Below, in pieces: positions 56,564 through 64,000 of a stretch of 64,000 nucleotides of DNA. Where the stretch lies: NCBI GenBank assembly GCA_002786715.1, contig PCTW01000055.1:1-64000 (forward strand), given 5' to 3'. Origin of the DNA: Bdellovibrio sp. CG22_combo_CG10-13_8_21_14_all_39_27 (GTDB lineage Bacteria; Bdellovibrionota; Bacteriovoracia; Bacteriovoracales; Bacteriovoracaceae). The position numbers and the translations under genes are program-made. Position 1 is the stretch's first letter. The number at the start of each line of letters is the position of its first letter. The notes under the pieces were generated by a model. It ran no database searches, was not told the origin of the DNA, and saw only the letters and a program-made list of their open reading frames with translations.

Positions 56564-57463
56564 TCAAGCTTTATTTAAATGGTTCAGTAAATTCCAAATG
56601 AGTTGGGCCAGATAACGTGCGCCCTTTTGAGAAAGATCGTCAAAGAGAGGATTATATTCGTAGATTCCTATAACTCCTCTTCCTCTCGTCGTGGTGGCAT
56701 AAGTTTCGAATACTCTTGCGACTTCTTCTGGAGAAAGGCCAAGTGGATTCACTGCACTTACTCCACTCATAATACTAGAAGAGAGCGCATCGGCATCAAG
56801 TGAAAGAATAGCTTGTCCATTCCAGGATGCGATTTCATGGCGAATAAGCGCGTGTGCTCTCTCATTATCTCTGGAAATGGTGTGGTCATCCACAATGTGC
56901 ATAACTTTTTCGAGTCCCTGAAAATTGGCCGGAGCATTAGCGTAATGATGAGTGCCCCATTGAATGCATTTCCAATCGGACTTTTGTTGGGAGAATTGGC
57001 GAAAAGGCGTTCCCGAATGGACTTCAGAATCATTCCTTGTGTCGAGATGAGGGTCAACATTGATCACGAGAAGGGGATCGCTTTTCAGCGCCATCAGCAG
57101 TGGATAAATGTGATCATGACCTCCACCTAAGTGGATAATCAGTTTTGGATTCCATTTTTTTATCTGCTCTTGAATATCATTTGCATATTGAGTTTGCTTA
57201 TCTTTCAAGTTTTCTTGCGAGGCTTCTAGTTTAATTTTCTTTAAGCGCAATTGATTTTGGGGAGCGATCATCTTATTCATCACATTCAATACCGCTTCCG
57301 GAGCCCAACGTGCGCCTGCGCGACCTCCATTGATCGTGACTCCAAGGTCATCCTCAGTGGTTAAAAAGAGGACATCAATATCTCTTTTTTCGTCTGATAA
57401 ATGCCATTGAGAGATGAGTTGATCTTGAGATCTTTGTTCGAGATGAGCAAAATTTTGCGCCAT
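56564..57463 (-). CDS. Arginase/formimidoglutamase-family ureohydrolase
   Basis: A 299-residue Mn enzyme; start ATG 57463 with AGGAGAAACCTC before it, not the longer frame from 57490. Metal ligands: HLGGGHDH, VDPHLDTR and SLDADAL. The family splits amidino groups from arginine, agmatine or formimidoglutamate. The VNVDPHLDTRNDSEVHSG and SLDADALSSSIMSG texts favour formimidoglutamase (HutG-like), but no hut neighbours are present. Confidence 0.8.
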   Translation of the reverse strand: MAQNFAHLEQRSQDQLISQWHLSDEKRDIDVLFLTTEDDLGVTINGGRAGARWAPEAVLNVMNKMIAPQNQLRLKKIKLEASQENLKDKQTQYANDIQEQIKKWNPKLIIHLGGGHDHIYPLLMALKSDPLLVINVDPHLDTRNDSEVHSGTPFRQFSQQKSDWKCIQWGTHHYANAPANFQGLEKVMHIVDDHTISRDNERAHALIRHEIASWNGQAILSLDADALSSSIMSGVSAVNPLGLSPEEVARVFETYATTTRGRGVIGIYEYNPLFDDLSQKGARYLAQLIWNLLNHLNKA

Positions 57464-57513
57464 GAGGTTTCTCCTGCTTGTATCGGTCACTCAGGCAGTA
57501 TACCCTATTCAGT

Positions 57514-59112
57514 ATGAATCAAAAATGCTGGTTTATTTTTAATCAAGATCACCATCTGGGCCCTTTTGACGCAGATGAGATCAGAAGTCGATTTCACCGT
57601 GGTGAATTGACCATGGAAAGCCAGTTATGGACTGAAGGTATGGTCGGTTGGACGGCCTATCGCGATATTGAAGCCTTTCATAAAACAGGTGAGAAAAAAG
57701 CGGAGCAACCTCCAGAGCCTCAGTGGAAGAAAAGCCTACAAGAGGCCAATCGCCAGCTTGATCAAATCGAACCTGAACGGGTTCAAAAGAAATTGGCCAG
57801 TCTGCCTCGCCAAGAAGAAATACAAGTAGAAGAAGAGCTAGGGCCCGAACTCAAAGTCGTTGAAGAGTTTTTAGCACTTGAAGAAGAAGAGGAGCTCCCG
57901 CCGCCTTTGCCTCCCTTACCAATCGAAGAAGAAGAGGCAGTTGAAATTCATGAAGATGAAGTTCCTGATTTTTTAGAGGTTGTTCCAACCCAAGAAGAAA
58001 TGGTCGAAGATCATACTGGAGAGTTTGAAATTCAAGCTCTCAATGAAGAAGCTCCTGAGGAAACAGAAACAGATGAGACAGCTCCTCATCCTGTGAGATG
58101 GTGGAGTGGAATGATTTTAATGGTAATTGCCTTGGTGGCGCTCATTTGGTTTATTTGGCCAAAAAAATTGGTGGCCCCTTTTAATGATCTCTCAGATGCC
58201 CAGAGGAGTGTGCTCACGCATTTTGCTAAAAATGCCCCTGATAAAAATTGGCTCTTCAAACTTATGGTCGATAAAGAGAAAGGAAAACTTTTTGTCGCCG
58301 CCAATAAATCGGATCGTGCCAAACTCACCGTTCACATGCGAGGAACTCCCGATAAATTGTTGAGTTTAGAAAATAGTGAAATGATGGCGACGCTCGATTT
58401 GAATGATTATTTTGGTTCATCTTCTGAGCTCACATTGAATGTTGGAACCAGTATTGCTTATGGAGAATATCAAGTTGATATTTCGGGGCGAACTTCGGGC
58501 TGGAAGCCTCGATTGATGTCACTTCTCAATACTTGGCCAGTTTTTAAAGATATGACATTCGTAAAATTTTATAATCCTGAAGTCATTTATAGTGGCAAAT
58601 TGATGATCTTTAATGGCAGCCAAAAGCAGCTTGAAGAAAAATTGACCGAATTTAGTAAGGCGATAGAAAATAAAAAAGTCATGCCGTTGAAGGACCAACT
58701 GCAAAGCCTTCAATCGATGTATGCTTTTCATCAAGCGATAAAAGAATTATTTATCGACTATCTCGATCGCATTACAAAGGGTAAATCTATCGTTGGGTTT
58801 GAAAGAAAATATAATCTAGAAATTGGAATTCCTTTAAGTGCTCTCATTTTAGAAAATAATAAGCGTTCGGTCGAAGCGATGAATGTCGATAAAGAGCAGA
58901 GTAAGCAATATGATGTACTTATGAGACAAGGCAAAGAGTTAGGTTCTATCGCAGCTGATATCGTTACAAGAATCAAGAAGATGGGAAAACTTCGCTCCAA
59001 CGACAAAGTCAAATTACATGATTATTTTATCAATCGTTTCGATCGCCTCGAACTTGAAATGAAAGAGTTGATTTCTCAAAAACAAAATGCCATTCAATCT
59101 TATAAGCGATAA
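57514..59112 (+). CDS. GYF_2-domain membrane protein
   Basis: The 532-residue protein begins with a GYF_2/DUF4339 domain (WFIFNQDHHLGPFDADEI, ELTMESQLW, MVGWTAYRD). An acidic Glu-rich segment at about 85-200 precedes a membrane span at about 200-225 (MILMVIALVALIWFIW). The rest (300 residues) is likely periplasmic, ending in helices. TATACC (57499-57504) lies ten bases before the ATG and there is no ribosome site, so a leaderless mRNA is possible. Function unknown; the GYF-like part probably binds partners inside the cell. Confidence 0.75.
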   Translation: MNQKCWFIFNQDHHLGPFDADEIRSRFHRGELTMESQLWTEGMVGWTAYRDIEAFHKTGEKKAEQPPEPQWKKSLQEANRQLDQIEPERVQKKLASLPRQEEIQVEEELGPELKVVEEFLALEEEEELPPPLPPLPIEEEEAVEIHEDEVPDFLEVVPTQEEMVEDHTGEFEIQALNEEAPEETETDETAPHPVRWWSGMILMVIALVALIWFIWPKKLVAPFNDLSDAQRSVLTHFAKNAPDKNWLFKLMVDKEKGKLFVAANKSDRAKLTVHMRGTPDKLLSLENSEMMATLDLNDYFGSSSELTLNVGTSIAYGEYQVDISGRTSGWKPRLMSLLNTWPVFKDMTFVKFYNPEVIYSGKLMIFNGSQKQLEEKLTEFSKAIENKKVMPLKDQLQSLQSMYAFHQAIKELFIDYLDRITKGKSIVGFERKYNLEIGIPLSALILENNKRSVEAMNVDKEQSKQYDVLMRQGKELGSIAADIVTRIKKMGKLRSNDKVKLHDYFINRFDRLELEMKELISQKQNAIQSYKR

Positions 59113-59984
59113 CCTGCACTTTCTTTTTTAGAAAAAGCTTGCCCTACCTTATACTGACCTTTCTCATCTCGAACAATACTTGCTCCCCAATACAGAGGAT
59201 CGTGCTCAAAAATAATAGTGAGGTTGTGATCATGAATAAAAGGAAGAAATTCTTTTTTATCTTCTGTCGTCACGCCAGGGGCGATGTCATATCCCATCAC
59301 CCATGGAATGGAGACGTGATTGGAAGTGGGGATAAGATCTGCGAGATAAATATACTTGGAAGTATAAGGATGAATCAGATGCGGAGTGTGTCCCATCGAA
59401 GATTTGAATCTGAGTATTTCTCCATTCTCGAGCTCGAGAATATCTCCTGTTCGGCCTTCAAGCCATTGGATTTGGTTTGCATTTTGGTAGTGTTTAATAA
59501 TTGGTAAAAAATCTTCGACGTGAAAAGATCCAGTGTCTCTGTCGGTTGGATTTAATGAATATTCGTAATGTTGTTTATGAAGATGGAGAGTGGCGGATTC
59601 AAAAACGGGAACCATTTGGCCTTCTGCATTTTTGTGACCAATGCCACCGACGTGATCAAAATGAAGATGACTTAAGACCAAATCGGTCACATCACTTGGT
59701 TTTAAGTCAAGTTCTGCTAAAACTTTGATTAAGGGAGAGTTTTGATTTCGAACATCAAAGCGCTGATCAAATTTGTCGCCGTGATAATCGCCGATGCCAG
59801 TATCAATGACAATGACTCGGGTATTCGTTTGTATCAACCACAGACGCAATGCTAAATCGATGCGATTAAGCTCATCACTTGGAGCTACTTTATTCCATAA
59901 TGGCTTAGGAATAATACCAAACATCGCACCACCATCGAGCTTGAAATATCCGGGTTCGAGTATGGCGTTTGAGATTTCATTCAT
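59100..59984 (-). CDS. MBL-fold lactonase-like hydrolase
   Basis: A 294-residue metallo-beta-lactamase-fold enzyme, start ATG 59984 with AGGAAACTGATC. The metal site SHLHFDHVGG, GHTPHL and a late EHDP are seen. The overall layout (N-terminal FKLDGG, IVIDTGIG) is that of AHL-lactonase-like and related hydrolases. Substrate unknown. Confidence 0.75.
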   Translation of the reverse strand: MNEISNAILEPGYFKLDGGAMFGIIPKPLWNKVAPSDELNRIDLALRLWLIQTNTRVIVIDTGIGDYHGDKFDQRFDVRNQNSPLIKVLAELDLKPSDVTDLVLSHLHFDHVGGIGHKNAEGQMVPVFESATLHLHKQHYEYSLNPTDRDTGSFHVEDFLPIIKHYQNANQIQWLEGRTGDILELENGEILRFKSSMGHTPHLIHPYTSKYIYLADLIPTSNHVSIPWVMGYDIAPGVTTEDKKEFLPFIHDHNLTIIFEHDPLYWGASIVRDEKGQYKVGQAFSKKESAGYRL

Positions 59985-60183
59985 GATCAGTTTCCTGTAT
60001 TGCAAATAGGGGTTATTTAAATGGAATCAATGCCGTGCCACAAGTCGCAAAGCACATAAAAAAAAGTTAAAAAAATCAAGCCTTTGTATCGCAATGCTCC
60101 TAGAGGAAAGGTGGCATCGCGCCTATCATATGATCCAATTTCAAAAGATAGCGATACTGCACTCAAATCGGGAGAATCGGATT

Positions 60184-61356
60184 ATGAACGTCCATGAGTA
60201 TCAGGCGAAAAGTCTGTTAAAAGATTTTGGCATTACTGTTCTAAAAGGTAAAACGGCCAAAACAGTTAACGAAGCTGTAGAAGCAGCAAAAAGTCTTGGT
60301 GGAAAAATTTGGGTTGTTAAAGCTCAAATCCATGCAGGAGGAAGAGGTAAAGCTGGTGGTGTAAAACTTGCTAAAACTCTTGATGAAGTGAAGGCCCATG
60401 CCGAAAGCATTCTTCACAAGACTCTTGTCACTCATCAAACAGGTCCTGAAGGAAAAGAAGTTCTCACTCTTTTAATTGAAGAGGGATGTGACATTGATCA
60501 CGAATATTATGCTGGTCTCGTCCTCGACAGAGGTACTGGTCGCATTACTTTCATGGCGTCATCAGAAGGTGGCGTTGAAATTGAAAAAGTTGCTGCAGAG
60601 ACCCCAGAAAAGATTATTAAGGTTTCTGTCGATCCAGCAGTTGGTTACACTGCCTATATTGGGAGAAAGCTTGCTTACGGAATCGGAATTAAAGATAAAG
60701 AATTGGTAAAGAAAGCTTCAAAGTTTTTTGAAGGTCTCTATAACCTTTATGTTGAAAAAGATTGTTCAATCGCAGAGATCAACCCAATGGTAACGACTAA
60801 GGGTGGAGATCTTCTAGCGCTAGATGCGAAATTAAATTTTGACGACAACGCTCTCTTTCGCCACCCAGATGTAGAAGAGTTGAGAGATCCAACTGAAGAG
60901 TCAGCTCTTGAATTAGAAGCTCATGAGTACGGGCTTTCCTATATTTCACTCGACGGAAACATTGGGTGTCTTGTGAATGGTGCTGGTCTCGCTATGGGAA
61001 CGATGGACATCATTAAACTCAATGGGGGCGAGCCTGCGAACTTCCTCGATGTAGGTGGTGGTGCGACTAAAGAAACAGTTCAAAAAGCTTTCGGAATTAT
61101 TCTTTCTGATAAAAAAGTTAAAGGCATTCTCGTTAATATCTTCGGTGGGATCATGAAATGTGACATCATCGCAGAAGGCGTGATTGGTGCAGCTAAAGAA
61201 TTAGGAGTTAAGGTTCCGTTGGTGGTTCGTCTCGAAGGAACTAACGTGGCCTTGGGGAAGAAAATTTTAAATGAATCAGGATTAAAAATAATTGCTGCTG
61301 ATGATCTTGGCGATGCCGCTAAGAAAATTGTTGCAGCTGTTAAAGGGGAGGCTTAG
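60184..61356 (+). CDS. sucC: Succinyl-CoA synthetase beta subunit
   Basis: A 390-residue subunit, with start [12 protein letters not shown] at ATG 60184 after CGGGAG; a longer frame from 60094 is not used. ATP-grasp features [31 protein letters not shown] and [11 protein letters not shown] are present. With SucD it makes ATP or GTP from succinyl-CoA in the TCA cycle. The 60006-60183 gap has no clear promoter. Confidence 0.95.
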   Translation: MNVHEYQAKSLLKDFGITVLKGKTAKTVNEAVEAAKSLGGKIWVVKAQIHAGGRGKAGGVKLAKTLDEVKAHAESILHKTLVTHQTGPEGKEVLTLLIEEGCDIDHEYYAGLVLDRGTGRITFMASSEGGVEIEKVAAETPEKIIKVSVDPAVGYTAYIGRKLAYGIGIKDKELVKKASKFFEGLYNLYVEKDCSIAEINPMVTTKGGDLLALDAKLNFDDNALFRHPDVEELRDPTEESALELEAHEYGLSYISLDGNIGCLVNGAGLAMGTMDIIKLNGGEPANFLDVGGGATKETVQKAFGIILSDKKVKGILVNIFGGIMKCDIIAEGVIGAAKELGVKVPLVVRLEGTNVALGKKILNESGLKIIAADDLGDAAKKIVAAVKGEA

Positions 61357-61358
61357 TC

Positions 61359-62237
61359 ATGGCCATCTTAGTAGGAAGAGATACAAGACTTATTACAGTA
61401 GGATTTACTGGTAAGCAGGGAACATTCCATTCACTTCAATCTCGCGATTACGGAACGAACTTTGTTGGAGGAGTAACTCCAGGTAAAGGCGGAACTATTC
61501 ACGAAGGGTTTCCAGTATTCAATACAGTTCAAGAAGCTGTGGTCAAAACCGAAGCCAATGCGGCAATGATTTTTGTACCTCCAGCTTTCGCTGCAGATTC
61601 AATTTTAGAATGTATTGATATGGGCATGCCGTTGGTGATTGCGATCACTGAAGGGATTCCTATCGTCGATATGGTTCGAGTCAAAGCTGCTCTTCGTGGT
61701 TCTAAGACTCGCTTGATTGGACCAAACTGTCCTGGAATTATTACTCCAGGTGAATGTAAAATTGGAATTATGCCAGGTCATATTCATATGCCAGGCAAAG
61801 TGGGAGTGATCTCTCGTTCTGGAACTTTGACTTATGAAGCTGTATATCAGTTAACTCAAAGAGAAATTGGTCAAAGTACTTGTGTTGGTATTGGTGGAGA
61901 TCCAGTGAACGGATCAAACTTTATCGATATTCTTGAACTCTTCGAACGCGATCCAGATACAGAAGCTGTGATCATGATTGGTGAAATTGGTGGGTCAGCT
62001 GAAACTGATGCTGCTCGTTGGATTCAGAAAAACATGACAAAGCCAGTCGTAAGCTTTATCGCAGGGGCCAGCGCTCCAAAAGGTAAAAGAATGGGCCACG
62101 CTGGAGCCATTATCTCAGGTGGAGATGATACAGCAGAAGGCAAATTCAAGGTTCTTGAAGAATGTGGAATTACTATTACACGTTCTCCTGCAGAACTTGG
62201 TCAAACATTAGAAAAAGTTTTAAAACAAAGAAGTTGA
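61359..62237 (+). CDS. sucD: Succinyl-CoA synthetase alpha subunit
   Basis: A 292-residue subunit. The CoA-binding [20 protein letters not shown] and the phospho-histidine in KRMGHAGAI are visible. It starts two bases after sucC with GGGGAGG as ribosome site, so the pair is coupled. Confidence 0.95.
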   Translation: MAILVGRDTRLITVGFTGKQGTFHSLQSRDYGTNFVGGVTPGKGGTIHEGFPVFNTVQEAVVKTEANAAMIFVPPAFAADSILECIDMGMPLVIAITEGIPIVDMVRVKAALRGSKTRLIGPNCPGIITPGECKIGIMPGHIHMPGKVGVISRSGTLTYEAVYQLTQREIGQSTCVGIGGDPVNGSNFIDILELFERDPDTEAVIMIGEIGGSAETDAARWIQKNMTKPVVSFIAGASAPKGKRMGHAGAIISGGDDTAEGKFKVLEECGITITRSPAELGQTLEKVLKQRS

Positions 62238-62293
62238 GGGGACGTCTGACTTTTGCTAAAAGTCAGACAGAATCTAATTGGAGGATTTTTAAG

Positions 62294-62716
62294 ATGGAAA
62301 AGACATTTAGTATTATTAAGCCAAACGCAGTTGAAGATAATAATATCGGAAACATCATTTCTCGTTTTGAGAAAGAAGGTTTGAGAATTGCTGCTTGCAA
62401 GCTCACAAAACTTTCAAAGGAAAAAGCTGAAGGCTTTTACATTGAGCATAAGGATCGTCCTTTCTTTGGTTCACTTGTTTCTTTCATGACTTCAGGTCCA
62501 GTTGTTCTTATGGTTCTTGAAGGTGAAAATGCTGTTGAGAAAAATCGTACAATAATGGGAGCTACTAACCCAGCTAACGCTGACGAAAACACTCTTCGTA
62601 AGTTGTATGCAAAATCAATTGAAGCAAACGCTGTTCACGGTTCAGATTCAAAAGCATCTGCAGAGCGTGAAATTAATTACTTCTTTGATAAGAACGAAGT
62701 TACAGCTCGCTATTAA
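62294..62716 (+). CDS. ndk: Nucleoside diphosphate kinase
   Basis: A 140-residue enzyme; start [14 protein letters not shown] at ATG 62294 after GGAGGATTTTTAAG. The catalytic His is in the segment NAVHGSDS, a family invariant. The gene follows sucD by 56 bases and shares its terminator, so nucleotide phosphates from SucCD can be passed on. Confidence 0.95.
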   Translation: MEKTFSIIKPNAVEDNNIGNIISRFEKEGLRIAACKLTKLSKEKAEGFYIEHKDRPFFGSLVSFMTSGPVVLMVLEGENAVEKNRTIMGATNPANADENTLRKLYAKSIEANAVHGSDSKASAEREINYFFDKNEVTARY

Positions 62717-62731
62717 TTACAAAACTTAATT

Positions 62732-62772
62732 GCACCAGTAGTTTTATCTAAAACTACTGGTGCTTTTTTTTT
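62732..62772 (+). terminator. Strong intrinsic terminator of sucCD-ndk
   Basis: GCACCAGTAGTTTTA and its exact complement flank a two-base turn (a 15-pair stem), followed by nine T. Confidence 0.92.
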
Positions 62773-62797
62773 ACCCGCCCTTTATACTTACCTCCAT

Positions 62798-63847
62798 ATG
62801 AATTCAGAATTACTTTTGGCCCAACAAGAAATTATCAATGAAATACTTAAGATCCCTTTAACGGGGAAGGCCAAAAAAGATATTTTTGATGAAATTCTTT
62901 TGATATTGACTAAAACTCCTTGGTTAAAGTTTTCAAACAAAGGCGCGTTTTTTCTTTGTGACTTTGAGACCAATAATTTTAAACTTCTGAGCTCATTAAA
63001 CCTTACTACTGATGAAAACCTATTAGAAACAATCCCCGTAGAAATCCAATTGTGCTTAACGACTTCTGAAGGGAATTACCAAGTTCCGATTAAGAATGAA
63101 AATAATGAAATAATGGCATTAATGATTCTCTATGTTGAGCACGGACATAAGAAAGATGTTCATGAAGTTTTTTTTCTTGAAGAGATTGCAGCAGTCGTTT
63201 CTCATTTAATCATTCAAAAACGACAAGAGAGAATATTTAATGAGTTAGCTGAAAAAGAAGCACTTCATGCTATGGTGACCACCTACAATCACGAGATCAA
63301 TAATCCTTTAACGATTGCGATGGGTGCACTTAATAAATTGAAAGATCATCCCGATCAAATGGCCGTTGAAAAATTATCTCAATCATTAAAACGCATTCAA
63401 GAAGTGATGATTCAAATTCGGAACCTTCCGCTTTCGAAAACAACTAAAGACAACTATGCCAATTTATCGGAAATATTTGTTCTTTCTCGGGATACTCATT
63501 TCCCCATTCACATCCTCAATTCCCTTGATAAAACGGCAATTATTTCAGCGACAGATCTAGACGGGAACATCACTTATTTTAATGATCTCTTTGTTAAAAT
63601 CTCAGGTTATAACCACGATGAATTGATTGGAAAGAATCATCGCATGTTAAAATCGGAGAGACATCCATCCGCCTTTTTTCAAGGGATGTGGTCGACAATA
63701 AAAGCTGGGAAAATTTGGCATGGGGAAATTTGTAACAAGAAAAAAAATGGTGAAGAATATTGGGTCGATTCGAGAATTATTCCCTATCACGATGGTTATA
63801 TTTCAATTCGTTTTGACACTACTCACCTTAAGCAAAACGTCTTCTAG
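62798..63847 (+). CDS. GAF-like/HisKA/PAS protein without ATPase domain
   Basis: A 349-residue cytoplasmic signalling protein. Residues about 10-140 look like a GAF domain. Residues 150-210 form a HisKA dimer with the H-box HEINNPLT (His165). No HATPase follows; instead a PAS domain (about 232-345: GNITYFNDLFVKISGYNHDELIG, IWHGEICNKKKNGEEYWV) ends the protein. It cannot phosphorylate itself and may receive phosphate from another kinase. TATACT (62783-62788) is nine bases before the ATG with no ribosome site. Confidence 0.78.
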   Translation: MNSELLLAQQEIINEILKIPLTGKAKKDIFDEILLILTKTPWLKFSNKGAFFLCDFETNNFKLLSSLNLTTDENLLETIPVEIQLCLTTSEGNYQVPIKNENNEIMALMILYVEHGHKKDVHEVFFLEEIAAVVSHLIIQKRQERIFNELAEKEALHAMVTTYNHEINNPLTIAMGALNKLKDHPDQMAVEKLSQSLKRIQEVMIQIRNLPLSKTTKDNYANLSEIFVLSRDTHFPIHILNSLDKTAIISATDLDGNITYFNDLFVKISGYNHDELIGKNHRMLKSERHPSAFFQGMWSTIKAGKIWHGEICNKKKNGEEYWVDSRIIPYHDGYISIRFDTTHLKQNVF

Positions 63848-64000
63848 CTTTTCGACAATCTTTTGGAAATGACCTAAATTATATTGAAGCTTTAGATCCT
63901 TCATCATTTTGGGATAAAGAGTTTTATCAAAATCAAGTTTGTACATTTCACTTACCAAAGCATGACACACGATAAAGAGACAGGACATAGGTTGTAGCTG
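63803..64000 (-). CDS. C-terminal part of an unknown protein, start beyond the edge
   Basis: The minus strand is open from the right edge to a stop at 63803 (66 codons). The C-terminus is charged and helical (KMMKDLKLQYNLGHFQKIVEKL). It overlaps the end of the HisKA/PAS gene by 45 bases, which is rather much. It may be a real 3' end or chance. Confidence 0.4.
   Translation of the reverse strand, partial: QLQPMSCLFIVCHALVSEMYKLDFDKTLYPKMMKDLKLQYNLGHFQKIVEKLEDVLLKVSSVKTN

Noticed and set aside
56509-56616. An ATG frame inside the small RNA candidate
   Set aside because: It has no ribosome site at suitable distance and reads straight through the terminator hairpin.

Overview
The window looks like chromosomal DNA from a low-GC, Gram-negative predatory-type bacterium of the Bdellovibrionota, most likely a Bacteriovorax/Peredibacter relative. 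This is inferred from the mix of gene families: very large Ig-like and GLUG-repeat lipoproteins, FHA proteins, many small lipoproteins, complete beta-oxidation genes, Tgt/QueE and a b558-type succinate dehydrogenase. No taxonomic marker such as rRNA is present. I see no tRNA, rRNA, CRISPR array, phage or insertion sequence.

Layout. 1-5125: one giant minus-strand lipoprotein gene running off the left edge, built of Ig-like modules in a nested repeat. 5280-9067: a beta-barrel candidate, a METTL25-like methyltransferase, murD and two tiny membrane ORFs. 9168-16082: a GLUG-repeat lipoprotein, an Xaa-Pro aminopeptidase, and a matrixin-like metalloprotease coupled to a small outer-membrane protein. 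16226-24791: serC, an FHA-membrane-protein/tgt operon, an exported barrel-like protein, a DEAD-box helicase with a complex leader, a lipoprotein, and a dksA/group III truncated haemoglobin pair. 25005-28297: small unknowns, an HD-GYP-like protein and an FHA protein. 28346-33940: a fatty-acid degradation locus (CaiB, FadJ-like, thiolase, and a divergent acyl-CoA dehydrogenase). 33976-40815: a triple-repeat Cys-rich lipoprotein, rlmN, an EamA transporter, small unknowns and queE. 40884-46881: sdhCAB followed by a SprT-like protein and a PaaI thioesterase, with a divergent LysR regulator. 46954-51208: a group of exported unknowns, one behind a sigma-54-type promoter. 51205-56017: a sulfide-oxidation locus. 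56080-64000: a probable sigma-54-dependent small RNA, a ureohydrolase, a GYF-domain protein, an MBL lactonase-like enzyme, sucCD-ndk, a HisKA/PAS protein and a truncated ORF.

How genes work together. The clearest functional unit is 51205-55460: sulfide:quinone oxidoreductase and a TauE/SafE exporter on one strand, an ETHE1/Blh-like persulfide dioxygenase and a Tll0287-like haem protein on the other, and a Crp/Fnr regulator between them. The regulator carries an FNR-type recognition helix, and two FNR-like boxes sit exactly at the two promoter regions. Energy metabolism is represented by beta-oxidation, SDH and succinyl-CoA synthetase, which fits growth on prey or environmental lipids. The most novel signals are non-coding: a perfect sigma-54 site with upstream dyads leading into a roughly 90-nt RNA that ends in an intrinsic terminator, an operator/promoter/terminator stack before the helicase, and a hairpin covering the ribosome site of a secreted repeat protein.
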